From contig NZ_NNBJ01000004.1 of the NCBI RefSeq assembly GCF_002803085.1, positions 147,861-211,860 on the forward strand: a DNA stretch of 64,000 nucleotides, read 5' to 3'. Of this stretch, positions 35,458 to 47,124 are shown piece after piece; position 1 is the first letter of the stretch, and the number at the start of each line of letters is the position of its first letter. The translations under genes were made by a program, and so were the position numbers. Origin of the DNA: Streptomyces sp. CB01201 (GTDB lineage Bacteria; Actinomycetota; Actinomycetes; Streptomycetales; Streptomycetaceae). The notes beneath the pieces are model-generated. The model had not been told where the DNA came from, ran no database searches, and was given only the letters and a program-made list of their open reading frames with translations.

Positions 35458-37752
35458 ATGGGCCGAGCGGAAGAGCGGCGCGCCCGGCAGGGCGGGACGC
35501 GCCGGGGCAAGCAGAAGGTGAAGAAGAAAGGCATACGCCGGTTCTTCACCTGGAAGAAGATGCTCGGCACGTTCTTCGGGCTCTGCCTCCTCGCGATGGG
35601 TGCGTTCTACGTCATCTACCTGATGGTGCCGATCCCGTCGGGCAATGACGAGGCACAGCTGGAGAGCAACGTCTACAAGCTCTCCAACGGCCAGGTGCTC
35701 GCACGGTCCGGGAAGGTCAACCGCGAGACGGTGGAACTCAAGAAGGTGCCGCTGCCGATCCAGCAGAGCTTCGTCGCCCTGGAGAACAAGACCTTCTACG
35801 ACGACAAGGGCGTCGACTTCAAGGGCACCGCCCGCGGCATCATCAAGACCCTGATGGGCAAGGGCGCCCAGGGCGGCTCGACGATCACCCAGCAGTACGT
35901 CAAGAACAACTACCTGACGCAGGAGCAGACGGTCTCCCGCAAGTTGAAGGAGATCGTGATCTCCCTCAAGGTGGACCAGCGCTACAGCAAGGACACCATC
36001 CTCGCCGGGTACATGAACACCAGCTACTACGGCCGCAACGCCTACGGCATCCAGGCCGCCGCCCAGGCCTACTACGGCAAGGACGTCTCCCAGCTGAACC
36101 TGTCGGAGGGCACTTACCTCGCGGCGCTGCTCCAGGCCCCGAGCCAGTACGACTGGCAGGTCGCCGGCAAGACGGGCAAGGCGCTGGTCGAAGGCCGCTG
36201 GAACAAGGCCCTCGACAACATGGTCGAGATGAAGAAGCTGACGCCGGAAGAGCGGCAGAAGATCAAGTTCGAGCCGCCCCACGACGCCAAGGCCGACCCC
36301 GGGATGCAGGGGCAGACGGGCTACCTGGTCGCCGCCGCCAAGGCCGAGTTGATCCGCAATCACGTCGACGAAGCCCTGCTGGCCCGCGGCGGCTGGACGA
36401 TCACGCTCAACATCGACCCGGCCAAGCAGAAGCTCCTGGAGAACGCGGTCAAGGAGCAGCTGACCAGCAAGCTCGACCCGAAGAAGCGCAAGGTCGACGC
36501 GGACCTCCAGGCCGGCGCGGCCTCGGTGGACCCTAAGACCGGCTCGGTGGTCGCCCTCTACGGCGGCCAGGACTACCTCAAGCACCAGCTGAGCAACGCG
36601 AGCAACACCACCTACCAGCCCGCGTCGACCTTCAAGCCGGTCATCCTCGCGGCCGCCTTCAACCAGGGCGCCCAGACGCAGGACGGCAAGCCGATCACCG
36701 CCGACACCGTCTACGACGGCGACAGCAGCCGACCGGTCAAGGGGAGCAGCATCGCCTTCGCCCCGCCGAACGAGGACCACCGGGACTACGGCCCCATCAG
36801 CGTCCAGGACGCGATGAACAAGTCCGTCAACTCCGTCTTCGCGCAGATGGGTGTGGACGCCCACCTCGACAAGGTGCGGGACACGGCCGTGGCCATGGGC
36901 ATGAAGTCCATCGAAGGCCTCAACCCCGTGCCCTCCATGACGCTCGGCTCCTACGGTTCCAGCCCGCTCCAGATGGCCGCGGTGTACGCCACGCTCGACA
37001 ACCACGGCAAGGAAGTCACGCCGTCGATCGTGAAGGCCGCCGAGAACAAGGACCACAAGTACAACAAGCCCGACCCCATCGGCAGCCAGGTCATCAGCCG
37101 GGACGCGGCGGACGCGGTCACCTCGGTGCTCACCGGCGTGGTCGACGACGGTACGGCCAAGACGTCGGTGGCCGAGGCCGACAACCGCAACGGCAAGCAG
37201 GTCGCGGGCAAGACCGGTACCTCCGACGACAACAAGTCGGCCTGGTTCACCGGGTACACCCCGGACCTGGTCACCTCGGTCGGGATGTGGGGCGAGGCCG
37301 CCAGCCCGCGCACGGTGAAGATCGACGGCAAGGACGTGCACGTCCCCACGGGCGGCCAGGTCACGATGACCAACGGCGCCGGGGAGGACGGCCGCGTCAA
37401 CGGTGGCTCGATCCCCGCCCGTATCTGGGCCGGTTACACCTTCGACGCGGCCAAGGGCGGCGCCGACAAGTTCGACCTGGAGACCGACCAGGGCGCGGCC
37501 AAGGAGCCGGTGTACACGCCGTCCAAGACGCCGTCGAACACGCCGTCCAAGACCCCGTCGAACACGCCGTCCAAGACCCCGTCCAACACCCCGTCCAAGA
37601 CCCCGTCGAACACCCCGTCCAAGACGACGGACCCGACCGGATCGCCCACCGGCACGACCTCGCACAAGCCGAAGCCGCCCACGCCGACATCGAGCAACTC
37701 CGGCGGCGCGAGCCCGCCGGACGACCCGCTCGTGCCCAACGCGGGCAACTGA
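35458..37752 (+). CDS. Bifunctional penicillin-binding protein (GT51 + transpeptidase)
   Basis: A 764-residue class A PBP. Basic cytoplasmic tail; one membrane helix (about 37-57). The glycosyltransferase domain has Glu109 in ALENKTFYDDKGVD, GGSTITQQ (139-146), RKLKEI and KDTILAGYMNTSYYG. The usual His of ExxFxxHxG is Asp here. The transpeptidase has STFK (390-393), SVN (456-458) and KTG (585-587). The tail has four TPSNTPSK-type repeats and a Pro/Ser/Thr-rich end. It polymerises and crosslinks peptidoglycan outside the membrane. The 230-base gap upstream holds its promoter. Confidence 0.95.
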   Translation: MGRAEERRARQGGTRRGKQKVKKKGIRRFFTWKKMLGTFFGLCLLAMGAFYVIYLMVPIPSGNDEAQLESNVYKLSNGQVLARSGKVNRETVELKKVPLPIQQSFVALENKTFYDDKGVDFKGTARGIIKTLMGKGAQGGSTITQQYVKNNYLTQEQTVSRKLKEIVISLKVDQRYSKDTILAGYMNTSYYGRNAYGIQAAAQAYYGKDVSQLNLSEGTYLAALLQAPSQYDWQVAGKTGKALVEGRWNKALDNMVEMKKLTPEERQKIKFEPPHDAKADPGMQGQTGYLVAAAKAELIRNHVDEALLARGGWTITLNIDPAKQKLLENAVKEQLTSKLDPKKRKVDADLQAGAASVDPKTGSVVALYGGQDYLKHQLSNASNTTYQPASTFKPVILAAAFNQGAQTQDGKPITADTVYDGDSSRPVKGSSIAFAPPNEDHRDYGPISVQDAMNKSVNSVFAQMGVDAHLDKVRDTAVAMGMKSIEGLNPVPSMTLGSYGSSPLQMAAVYATLDNHGKEVTPSIVKAAENKDHKYNKPDPIGSQVISRDAADAVTSVLTGVVDDGTAKTSVAEADNRNGKQVAGKTGTSDDNKSAWFTGYTPDLVTSVGMWGEAASPRTVKIDGKDVHVPTGGQVTMTNGAGEDGRVNGGSIPARIWAGYTFDAAKGGADKFDLETDQGAAKEPVYTPSKTPSNTPSKTPSNTPSKTPSNTPSKTPSNTPSKTTDPTGSPTGTTSHKPKPPTPTSSNSGGASPPDDPLVPNAGN
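37517..37626 (+). repeat. 24-bp coding tandem repeat in the PBP tail
   Basis: About four and a half units of acgccgtccaagaccccgtcgaac type, encoding TPSKTPSN. Several synonymous third-base changes distinguish the units, so the peptide repeat is kept while the DNA drifts. Confidence 0.9.
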
Positions 37753-37760
37753 CGGCAACC

Positions 37761-37814
37761 GGAACGGCCGACGGCCCCCACCCCCCGAGCGGGGGCGGGG
37801 GCCGTCGGCCGTTC
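37761..37814. terminator. Long bidirectional terminator between PBP and phosphatase genes
   Basis: An 18-bp perfect stem (37761-37778 with 37797-37814), with an inner ccccc/ggggg extension, between convergent stop codons. Confidence 0.9.
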
Positions 37815-37831
37815 CGCAGGGCGGGCCCGGG

Positions 37832-39904
37832 TCAGCCGCGCGTCGGCAGCTCGAACCAGACGACCTTGCCGCCGGAGAGCCGGGTCGCGCCCCAGCGCCG
37901 GGCGAGACGGTTGACGAGGAAGAGGCCGCGCCCGCCCTCGTCGGTCTCGCGGGCCCGGCGCTGGCGCGGGAGTTGCGGCGAGTCGTCGCCGACCTCGCAG
38001 CGCAGTACGTCGGTCTTGAGCAGCCGCAGCGTGACCGGCCGCTCGGCATAGCGCACGGCGTTGGTGACCACCTCGCTGACCAGGAGCTCCACCGAGTCGG
38101 TCAGCTCCTCAAGGCCCCAGCGCTCAAGGGCCCTGCGGGCCAGGCGCCGGGCCCGGCCGGGGGCGGTCTCCTCCGGGTCGAGGAACCAGTACGCCACATC
38201 GCTCGGCGCGATCCCGTCGAAGCGGGCGGCGAGCAGCGCGATGTCGTCGTCGCGGTCGCCGGGGCCGAGCATGTCGAGCACGTCGTCGCAGAGCGCTTCG
38301 AGCGGCGGCGAGTGGTCGGGGCCGGTCAACTGGGCGGTGGCGGCGAGCCGTTCCCGCAGCTGCTCGATGCCGGTCCACACATCGCGCAGCCGGGACTCGA
38401 CCAGGCCGTCGGTGTACAGGAGCAGCGTGGCACCCGCCGGGGCGTCCAGCTCGACCGCCTCGAAGTCGACCCCGCCGACCCCGATCGGGGCGCCCGGCGG
38501 CACCCGCAGGACCTCGGCGCGGCCGCCGAGATGCAGCAGGACCGGCGGCGGGTGGCCGGCGTTGGCGATGGTGATGCGGTGCGCGACCGGGTCGTACACC
38601 GCGTACAGGCAGGTCGCCATGCGGTCGGTGCCGAGCCGTTGGGCCTGCTCGTCGAGATGGTGCAGCACCTCGGCGGGCGGCAGGTCGAGACCCGCCAACG
38701 TCTGTGCCGTGGTGCGGAGTTGGCCCATGATCGCGGCGGAGGTCATGGAGTGGCCCATGACGTCGCCGACGACCAGGGCGACCCGGCTGCCGGGCAGCGG
38801 GATCGCGTCGTACCAGTCCCCGCCGACCCGGGCGGTCTCGGCCGCCGGCAGATAGCGCGAGGCGAGCCGGACCCCGGTGGGCTGGGGCAGGCTGTCGGGC
38901 AGCATGGTGCGCTGGAGCTCGTCGGCGATGTACGCCTCGCGTCCGTACAGGACGGCCTTGTCGATGCCCAGCGCGGTGTGGGTCGCCAACTGGGCTGCTA
39001 CCAAGAGGTCGTTGGCCTCGAAGGCGGGCCGCTCGGGGCCGCGGACGAAGACGGCCGCGCCGATCACCCGCCGCCGGCCGCGCAGCGGGGCGAGTATCGC
39101 CCGTCGGCCGCCGGGCACCGTACGGTCGGGGCCGAGCAGTTCGGCCAGGGCCGCGCGGGCGGCGGGGGACTCCGCGAAGACCGGGCGCACCCCGCGCAGG
39201 ACCTCGTTCAGCTCGCCGCCGGTGCGCACCTCGCACAGCTCGGAGGCGGGGGTGAGGTCGGGTCCTGACCCGCCGAGCACGGTGAGGCCCTCGGCCTCCG
39301 CGCTCTCGCTCAGCGCCTCGTCGACTAAACGCAGCCGGTCGGTGCGGCGCAGGCGCAGCACGAAGGGGGTGGCCGGGCGCTCGTCGCCGACCGGCAGCGG
39401 GTCGCGCAGATGGACCAGGATGGCGTCGGAGAACGTGGGCACGGTGGCCCGGCACAGGCCGAGCACGATCTCGTCGAGGTCTATGCCGCGGGCGATCCGG
39501 CGGGTCGCGGCGCCCACGAAGCGCAGCCGGTCGCCCTCGCGCCGGGCCACCGCGGCGGCGCCCTCGCCCGGCTCCGGGGCGGTCGGGCCGCTCTCGTCGC
39601 CCGCGCCCACCGAGGGCACGGCGGCCGCGGCCGCGCTGTCACGGCCCGCCCGCTCCGGCTGGCCGGGCACGGACGCGGTCACGCCGCCGCTCCGGTCGAC
39701 GCGGGCGCCCAGCGGGGCGCGCCGGGACGGGCCGCCCGGTTCCGGCACGGCCGGCGTATCGGCATGGGGCCTCCCCTGCTCCTCAAGAGCGTGCGGAAGG
39801 GTCTGCTCCGAGGGCCGGGCGCGTTCCTCGTGCCGGCTCTCGTGCGAGGTGGGCTGGGGCTCCGTCACGCGTCGGGTTCCGTCCGTCCGGGATGAGGCGT
39901 CCAC
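37832..39904 (-). CDS. GAF + PP2C (SpoIIE) phosphatase + anti-sigma-like ATPase
   Basis: About 690 residues from GTG 39904; GTG 39865 is an alternative because the first ~115 residues are low-complexity. A GAF domain (about 125-330) is followed by a SpoIIE phosphatase (about 340-560), with metal-binding GGDWYDAI, VGDVMGHSM, YTDGLVE and DRDDDIALL. An RsbW-like HATPase (about 570-690) has SEVVTNAVRYA and GGRGLFLV. It should dephosphorylate anti-anti-sigma factors and also act as their kinase, a common Streptomyces stress or development switch. The 257-base gap upstream shows no gene. Confidence 0.93.
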   Translation of the reverse strand: MDASSRTDGTRRVTEPQPTSHESRHEERARPSEQTLPHALEEQGRPHADTPAVPEPGGPSRRAPLGARVDRSGGVTASVPGQPERAGRDSAAAAAVPSVGAGDESGPTAPEPGEGAAAVARREGDRLRFVGAATRRIARGIDLDEIVLGLCRATVPTFSDAILVHLRDPLPVGDERPATPFVLRLRRTDRLRLVDEALSESAEAEGLTVLGGSGPDLTPASELCEVRTGGELNEVLRGVRPVFAESPAARAALAELLGPDRTVPGGRRAILAPLRGRRRVIGAAVFVRGPERPAFEANDLLVAAQLATHTALGIDKAVLYGREAYIADELQRTMLPDSLPQPTGVRLASRYLPAAETARVGGDWYDAIPLPGSRVALVVGDVMGHSMTSAAIMGQLRTTAQTLAGLDLPPAEVLHHLDEQAQRLGTDRMATCLYAVYDPVAHRITIANAGHPPPVLLHLGGRAEVLRVPPGAPIGVGGVDFEAVELDAPAGATLLLYTDGLVESRLRDVWTGIEQLRERLAATAQLTGPDHSPPLEALCDDVLDMLGPGDRDDDIALLAARFDGIAPSDVAYWFLDPEETAPGRARRLARRALERWGLEELTDSVELLVSEVVTNAVRYAERPVTLRLLKTDVLRCEVGDDSPQLPRQRRARETDEGGRGLFLVNRLARRWGATRLSGGKVVWFELPTRG

Positions 39905-40161
39905 CCTGCCGCGAGCGGCGGCAGTGGCGGCGACAGGGTAAGCATGCGTGATGCCGTCGCTTCACGCGGTATACCCTCCCCCAACTTCTTGAGGTGCGGG
40001 GGCGGCCCCGTCCGGGCGGCGGCGACACCGGGCATGCTCCACCCCCCTGTGGTGACATACGGTCAATTCTCGCACCGGATCCGCCGATCGGCCCCTGTGG
40101 CCCCTGCGCGGCCCTGCGGAGGACGATCCTACGTTTGCACCCCGGGGGCGTATCAAGGGTC

Positions 40162-40851
40162 TCACGACGTCATGTGCGCCGGGGTGCGATCCCAGTCCGC
40201 CGGGAGTGCGGGAACGGGCCAGCGCGGGTCCGGCCGCCATGCCTCCCAGCCGTCCGAGAACGGCCGCCCCCACGCCGTGATCACCTCGACCGCGGCGTGC
40301 CCGGCCGCCCGCACCCGCGCCGCCTGCTCGCCGTCCATCAGGCCCACTCGCTGGGCCTGGGCGAACTCGTCCTCGTCCAGCCAGCGCCAACTGCGGTCCG
40401 GGGCAACGGAGATGTCGAGGAAGTGGTCCGTGGAGTCGATGCCGCCCGACCAGCGTGCGCGCGGCTCCTCCAGGTTCACGTACCAGTTCTTGAAACGCCA
40501 GCCCCGTTCCCAGAAAAGCCACACCGACCAGGGCTCACCGGGGCGCGCCAGCTTGAGCACACCGCTGCCGAACCACCGCGAGCGCTCCGTGGTGCGCGGG
40601 GCGGTGTACCGGGTGGCCAGCGGTTCCTGGTACAGGGGACGGCCGTCGGTGAGTACCGGGCGTACGCACTCGGTGCGCGGCGCCATCCACACGGCGAGCA
40701 TGTCATCGGTGTCCTCGACGACGGTCACCGGCCGACAGATGTGGACCGGCGCCCTGCCGCCGCTCCCCAGGCCCGGGGCATGATCGTGATAGCGCCAGAG
40801 GATCTGGTCCCCCGGCGCCCAGTGTGGGGTGCCGACGCCTGTACCTGTCAT
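40162..40851 (-). CDS. DUF402 family protein
   Basis: A 229-residue protein, ATG 40851. DUF402 core: GVLKLARPGEPWSVWLFWERGWRFKNWYVNLEEP ... GIDSTDHFLDISVAPDRSWRWLDEDEF, with conserved acidic residues that bind metal in nucleoside diphosphatase relatives. It is likely a phosphatase on nucleotide substrates. It lies 56 bases beyond the class II fumarase stop on the same strand, reversed in order, so it is upstream of that stop but not clearly in its operon. Confidence 0.85.
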   Translation of the reverse strand: MTGTGVGTPHWAPGDQILWRYHDHAPGLGSGGRAPVHICRPVTVVEDTDDMLAVWMAPRTECVRPVLTDGRPLYQEPLATRYTAPRTTERSRWFGSGVLKLARPGEPWSVWLFWERGWRFKNWYVNLEEPRARWSGGIDSTDHFLDISVAPDRSWRWLDEDEFAQAQRVGLMDGEQAARVRAAGHAAVEVITAWGRPFSDGWEAWRPDPRWPVPALPADWDRTPAHMTS

Positions 40852-40907
40852 GTGCAGATATTACGGAGTCCGGGCCCGGCCACGCTGCGATTCGGATCAC
40901 CCGGTGG

Positions 40908-42299
40908 TCAGGGGCGGGTCATCCCGAGGACGTCGAGGGCCGCGTCGAGCTGCTCCACCGTCAGGTCGCCGCGCTCCACGTACCCCGATTCGAGGACCAC
41001 CTCGCGGATGGTCTTCCGCTCGGCGAGGGACTTCTTGGCGACCTTGGCGGCCTCCTCGTACCCGATGTACTTGTTGAGCGGGGTGACCACCGAAGGAGAG
41101 GACTCGGCGTACTCGCGGGCCCGTTCCACGTTCGCGGTGATGCCGTCGACGGTCCGGTCGGCCAGCAGCCGGGAGACGTTGGTGAGCAGCCGGATCGACT
41201 CCAGGAGGTTCTTGGCGATCACCGGCAGCATCACATTGAGCTCGAAGTTGCCCGCCGCGCCGGCCGTCGCCACCGTCGCGTCGTTGCCGATCACCTGGGC
41301 CGCGACCATGAGAACGGCCTCCGGAATGACCGGATTGACCTTCCCGGGCATGATCGACGAGCCCGGCTGGAGGTCGGGAAGACTGATCTCGGCCAATCCT
41401 GTGCGCGGGCCCGAGGCCATCCAGCGCAGGTCGTTGGAGATCTTGGTGAGCGACACCGCGATGGTGCGCAGCTGCCCGCTCGCCTCCACCAGGCCGTCGC
41501 GCGCGCCCTGCGCCTCGAAGTGGTCCCGGGCCTCGGTGAGCGGCAGCCCGGTGACCCGTGCGACCTCGGCGATCACGGCCGCCGAGAAGCCGTGCGGGGT
41601 GTTGATGCCGGTGCCCACCGCCGTGCCGCCCAGGGGGAGTTCGGCCAGGCGGGGCAGCGAGGAGCGCAGCCGTTCGATGCCGTAACGGACCTGCGCCGCA
41701 TAGCCGCCGAACTCCTGGCCGAGGGTGACCGGGGTCGCGTCCATCAGGTGCGTACGCCCCGACTTGACCACGTCCGCGAACTCGGCCGACTTGCGCTCAA
41801 GGGCCGTCGCCAGATGGTCCAGGGCCGGGATCAGATCGCCCGTGACGGCGGCCGTCGCGGCGATGTGGATGGAGGAGGGGAAGACGTCGTTGGACGACTG
41901 CGAGGCGTTCACATGGTCGTTGGGGTGGACGTCGCGGCCGAGCCTGTCGGTGGCGAGCGTCGCCACGACCTCGTTCATGTTCATGTTCGACGAGGTGCCG
42001 GAACCGGTCTGGAAGACATCGACCGGAAAGTGCTCGTCCCAGCGGCCCTCGGCGACCTCGCCGGCCGCCTCCCGGACGGCGGCGGCGATGTCCTTGTCGA
42101 GCACCCCCAGCTCGGCGTTCACCTTGGCGGCGGCCGCCTTGACGCGGGCCAGCGCCTCGATGTGGGCGCGCTCCAGGCGCTGCCCGGAGACGGGGAAGTT
42201 CTCCACCGCCCGCTGTGTCTGCGCGCGCCACTTGGCGTGCGCGGGCACCCGTACCTCGCCCATCGAGTCGTGCTCGATCCGGTACTCGCTGTCGTTCAT
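40908..42299 (-). CDS. fumC: Fumarate hydratase, class II
   Basis: A 463-residue iron-independent fumarase, ATG 42299 behind AGGAGG. Active-site blocks: [14 protein letters not shown] (98-111), [17 protein letters not shown] (127-143), [17 protein letters not shown] (181-197) and the superfamily signature [11 protein letters not shown] (313-323). It interconverts fumarate and malate in the TCA cycle. An unrelated class I fumarase gene lies 2.1 kb away. Confidence 0.97.
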   Translation of the reverse strand: MNDSEYRIEHDSMGEVRVPAHAKWRAQTQRAVENFPVSGQRLERAHIEALARVKAAAAKVNAELGVLDKDIAAAVREAAGEVAEGRWDEHFPVDVFQTGSGTSSNMNMNEVVATLATDRLGRDVHPNDHVNASQSSNDVFPSSIHIAATAAVTGDLIPALDHLATALERKSAEFADVVKSGRTHLMDATPVTLGQEFGGYAAQVRYGIERLRSSLPRLAELPLGGTAVGTGINTPHGFSAAVIAEVARVTGLPLTEARDHFEAQGARDGLVEASGQLRTIAVSLTKISNDLRWMASGPRTGLAEISLPDLQPGSSIMPGKVNPVIPEAVLMVAAQVIGNDATVATAGAAGNFELNVMLPVIAKNLLESIRLLTNVSRLLADRTVDGITANVERAREYAESSPSVVTPLNKYIGYEEAAKVAKKSLAERKTIREVVLESGYVERGDLTVEQLDAALDVLGMTRP

Positions 42300-42437
42300 C
42301 GCGGAACCTCCTGAAAAAGATGAGCAGTTGTCTTGTTCTACCTATTCCCAACACGCCTTACCGGCCAGTAAATACCGGTGGGCTGCATTTTCCCGGGGGA
42401 CGGCCCTCGTCCCTCCGGGAACCACCAGGGAGGCGTA

Positions 42438-43961
42438 ATGAGGCGCACCAGACACAGACTTCGCTGTACGTTCGCGGCGGCCGTGGCCGCCGCGGCGGCG
42501 TTCGGGGGCATGGCGGCCGGCGCGACCGGCGCCCAGGCCGCGTCCGCCCCGTCCGTCCAGTCCACCCCGCTGCCACCCGACCTGGAGAAGATCCGGGCGG
42601 CGGAGGCCACCCAGCTCTACGGCGATCCGGCCGAGCGGCCGCCGGCGGACCGCAAGACCGGCCTGATCTCGCTCGGCGACAGCGAGATCTCGGGCGAGGG
42701 CGTCGGCACCTACGAGGCCGGCACCAACGGCCCCGACAACTGGTGCCACCGCTCGCCCGACTCCGCGATCCACCGCACCGGCATCCCGGCCGACGAGACG
42801 TACAACGTCGCCTGCTCGGGCGCCTACACCGGCAACATCAGGATCGGCGGGACCAAGCAGTACGCCGACGAACTCGTGCAGAGCGACAGCCTCGCCATCA
42901 AGGCGCGCAACACCCGCATCAAGATGGTCCTCCTGGTCGCCGGGGCCAACGACGACCTCCAGTTCGGCCCGGTCATGACCGACTGCGTGGAGCGCTACCT
43001 GCTGCTCCAGGGCCCGTGCCAGTCCAAGTACGAGCCCGGCTGGCAGGCCCGTGTCGACGCGCTCGTGCCCAAAGTCGAGCAGACCGTGAGCGACCTCAAG
43101 TCCGTGATGCGCGACGCCGGTTACGCCGACGGCTCGTACAAGCTGGTCGTGATGGGCTACCCGAGCCCGATCGGCCCCGACTTCCACGACAACCCCGGCT
43201 TCCCCGGCAAGCTCGCCTGCGGCGGCCTCGGCTACGACTCCGACACGGTGTGGGGCCGCAACACCGCGGTGCCCGCCTTCGAGGTCGGCATGCGCAAGGT
43301 GGCCGAGGACACCGGCGTGACCTACCTCGACAACTCAAGGCTCTTCAACGGCCACGAGGTGTGCATGGAGGACACCTGGGCCCGCGGTCTCTACATCGAC
43401 GTCTCCAAGCCCGGGCTGCCGGACTCCAACTCGGTCCGCCAGTCCTTCCACCCCAACTACCGGGGCCACGGCGCCTTCGCCTCCTGCCTCACCCAGCTCT
43501 ACAACTCCGGTGTCCAGGAAGGCAGTTGCGCGGACCCGGCCTCGACCGGCACGCCGACGCTCTACCCGCTGGCCTGGGACGACGCCTACCGGCCCCTGAA
43601 GAACGAGGCGACCGGCACCTGCCTCGACGTCACCGCCTCCGCCAGTGCCAACGGCACGGCCGTCATCGGCTGGGACTGCCACGGCGGACGCAACCAGGGC
43701 TGGTGGTACGACAGCGACCGCAAGTCGGTGCACACCCAGCTCACCCAGGACCGCTGCCTGGACGTGCCGGGCGCCAACTACACGGCCGGCGCCAAGCTGA
43801 TCATCTGGAACTGCTCGGGCGCCGCCAACCAGGAGTGGGTGCGCCAGTCCGGCGGCCTGCGCCCGGCGGCCGCGACCGGTCTGTGCGCCACGCTCGGCGC
43901 CGCCAAGGACCCGCTCACCCTGCGGCCCTGCGACGGCACCGCGAGCCAGCGCTTCGCCTGA
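42438..43961 (+). CDS. Secreted SGNH hydrolase with C-terminal ricin-type lectin domain
   Basis: A 507-residue protein, ATG 42438 with AGGGAGG upstream. Signal peptide (cleavage near AQAA, about 35). An SGNH/GDSL hydrolase (about 70-380) has catalytic Ser82 in LGDSE, the GAND block (169-172) and His338 in FHPN. A beta-trefoil ricin-B-like domain (about 390-507) has QxW-like repeats NQGWW, NQEWV and SQRF. Many cysteines suggest disulfides. It probably removes acyl groups from lipid or polysaccharide outside the cell, with the lectin holding sugar. Confidence 0.92.
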   Translation: MRRTRHRLRCTFAAAVAAAAAFGGMAAGATGAQAASAPSVQSTPLPPDLEKIRAAEATQLYGDPAERPPADRKTGLISLGDSEISGEGVGTYEAGTNGPDNWCHRSPDSAIHRTGIPADETYNVACSGAYTGNIRIGGTKQYADELVQSDSLAIKARNTRIKMVLLVAGANDDLQFGPVMTDCVERYLLLQGPCQSKYEPGWQARVDALVPKVEQTVSDLKSVMRDAGYADGSYKLVVMGYPSPIGPDFHDNPGFPGKLACGGLGYDSDTVWGRNTAVPAFEVGMRKVAEDTGVTYLDNSRLFNGHEVCMEDTWARGLYIDVSKPGLPDSNSVRQSFHPNYRGHGAFASCLTQLYNSGVQEGSCADPASTGTPTLYPLAWDDAYRPLKNEATGTCLDVTASASANGTAVIGWDCHGGRNQGWWYDSDRKSVHTQLTQDRCLDVPGANYTAGAKLIIWNCSGAANQEWVRQSGGLRPAAATGLCATLGAAKDPLTLRPCDGTASQRFA

Positions 43962-43974
43962 CCCGTCCGGCATC

Positions 43975-44010
43975 CGGCCCCGTCACGGACAGCCGTCCGT
44001 CGCGGGGCCG
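43975..44010. terminator. Hairpin after the SGNH hydrolase gene
   Basis: An outer 8-bp stem cggccccg/cggggccg (43975-43982 with 44003-44010) and an inner acggac/gtccgt stem. It overlaps the end of the convergent NfeD-like gene. Confidence 0.6.
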
Positions 44011-44351
44011 AGGTGTGCCACCTCGATGGCGGACGGGGAGAGCGCCGACGAGACCCGTACCCGGGCCCCGGAGTCGAGCGGGGTGCGCGCCCGCGCCGCG
44101 TACTTGAGCGGCCGGCCGTGCACACAGAAGACGACCTCGCCGTAGCCGCCCCGGGGGATCGGGGTGACCACCCGCCCGGCCGCGCCGACCATCGCGGCAG
44201 CCGTCGGCGAGGACTTCGCGCGGCGCCGGAGCAGGCTCCGGTCGAGACCCGCCAGTAAGCCGCCGGGTCCGGTGAACCACCCCAACTGCGCCACCCCTCC
44301 CGGTGGTTGAACCTCCCCGGCCGATGCGGCGGCCGGGGAGATTGTGGACAC
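43983..44351 (-). CDS. NfeD-like small protein with a TTA codon
   Basis: A 122-residue candidate, GTG 44351 by default; the start is uncertain. The second half resembles the NfeD OB-fold domain: AAMVGAAGRVVTPIPRGGYGEVVFCVHGRPLKYAARARTPLDSGARVRV. The membrane part of full NfeD proteins is missing. One Leu is encoded by the rare TTA codon (plus-strand 44256-44258), so translation would need the bldA tRNA. Codon bias elsewhere is normal. It could be a truncated gene. Confidence 0.55.
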   Translation of the reverse strand: MSTISPAAASAGEVQPPGGVAQLGWFTGPGGLLAGLDRSLLRRRAKSSPTAAAMVGAAGRVVTPIPRGGYGEVVFCVHGRPLKYAARARTPLDSGARVRVSSALSPSAIEVAHLGPATDGCP

Positions 44352-44430
44352 ATGCCAGGATAGGTGGCCAATTCGGCTGGCCCTTAGGGCCTTTGGACCC
44401 TATTCGGGTCCCGTGGTGCTTCGCGGCGGA

Positions 44431-46101
<1,671 letters not shown>

Positions 46102-46274
46102 TGCGGCCATTCCTCACTCGGCAGACAGCTGCTGTACCTCCATTGGCACGGCATCCACCAGCGTATGCCGCCGCCTCGGCGCCGCTCCTGTGAGGTAAGG
46201 CTCAGTTGCCGCCGGCCGAGCCCGGCGGCTCCCGCGACTAGTCGCGATCTATCGCGTTTGGGTACGCTGCTCCC

Positions 46275-46973
46275 GTGGACCTCGAAAAGCACGCCAAGGC
46301 GGATCCCGCGGCCCCCGCGAAGGCCGACCTCACCAAGCATGCCGAGCCCCCGGCGCTGCGGGCCTCCGACGCCGACCGGGACCGGATCGCCGACATCCTG
46401 CGCGACGCCCTGGCCGAGGGCCGGCTCGACGCCACCGAGCACTCCGAGCGCATCGACGCGGTCTACCGGGCCAAGACCCTCGGTGAACTGGAGCCCCTGG
46501 TCCAGGACTTGCCCGCGAGCGGCGCCCGCTCACGGCCGGCGGCCGCGCCCCGGCCGTACGAGGTGGCGGAGACCGGGGCGCCGGCCGACGCCGAGAACAT
46601 GATCGCGATCTTCTCCGCCACCACCCGCAAGGGCCGCTGGCGGGTGGGGCGGCGCACGAACGCCTTCTCGCTGTTCGGCAGCGTGGAGATCGACCTCACC
46701 GAGGCGCTGTTCGAGCAGCGTCTGACCGTCATCAACGCGACCGCGATTTTCGGCAATGTGGAGGTCCGGGTCCCGGAGAACCTGAGCCTGCGCGGCAGTG
46801 GCACCGGAATCTTCGGCAACTTCGAGGTCGACACCCTCGAAGCCGATGATCCGGAGGCTCCGGTGGTCGTCGTCAATGGATACTCCGTCTTCGGCAACAT
46901 CGAAGCCAAGCCGAAGCGGGGCAAGCTCATCGCGGACCTGCACCAGAGGCTGCGCAAGCGGCTCGAATCCTGA
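46275..46973 (+). CDS. DUF1707 + LiaF-like C-terminal domain protein
   Basis: A 232-residue soluble protein. The DUF1707 module (about 28-82: LRASDADRDRIADILRDALAEGRLDATEHSERIDAVYRAKTLGEL) is followed by a beta-helical repeat region (about 108-215) of the LiaF/YvqF type, with periodic FG(S/N)VE, FGNVEVRVPE, FGNFEV and FGNIEAKP. No membrane segment is seen. It is often a partner of envelope-stress proteins; the exact role is unknown. Confidence 0.9.
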   Translation: MDLEKHAKADPAAPAKADLTKHAEPPALRASDADRDRIADILRDALAEGRLDATEHSERIDAVYRAKTLGELEPLVQDLPASGARSRPAAAPRPYEVAETGAPADAENMIAIFSATTRKGRWRVGRRTNAFSLFGSVEIDLTEALFEQRLTVINATAIFGNVEVRVPENLSLRGSGTGIFGNFEVDTLEADDPEAPVVVVNGYSVFGNIEAKPKRGKLIADLHQRLRKRLES

Positions 46974-47124
46974 GGTCCGAAACCGGGCGCCACGACGCCG
47001 GGTTCAGGCCACCGGGCGGCCGAGCATGCTTCCGCACTACGGAACTCAGTGCATAGGCGTGCGCACAGCGGGTAGGGACTGTCGCATCGTCGCTCGCTCG
47101 CGAAGCCGTCGTCAGGAGTAGACC

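Noticed and set aside
37517..37626. CRISPR-like array
   Set aside because: The periodic units have no unique spacers and code in frame for TPSNTPSK repeats in the PBP tail.
35347..38049. 900-codon open frame opposite the PBP gene
   Set aside because: Val/Asp/Arg-biased shadow; the opposite strand has a complete PBP with all catalytic motifs.
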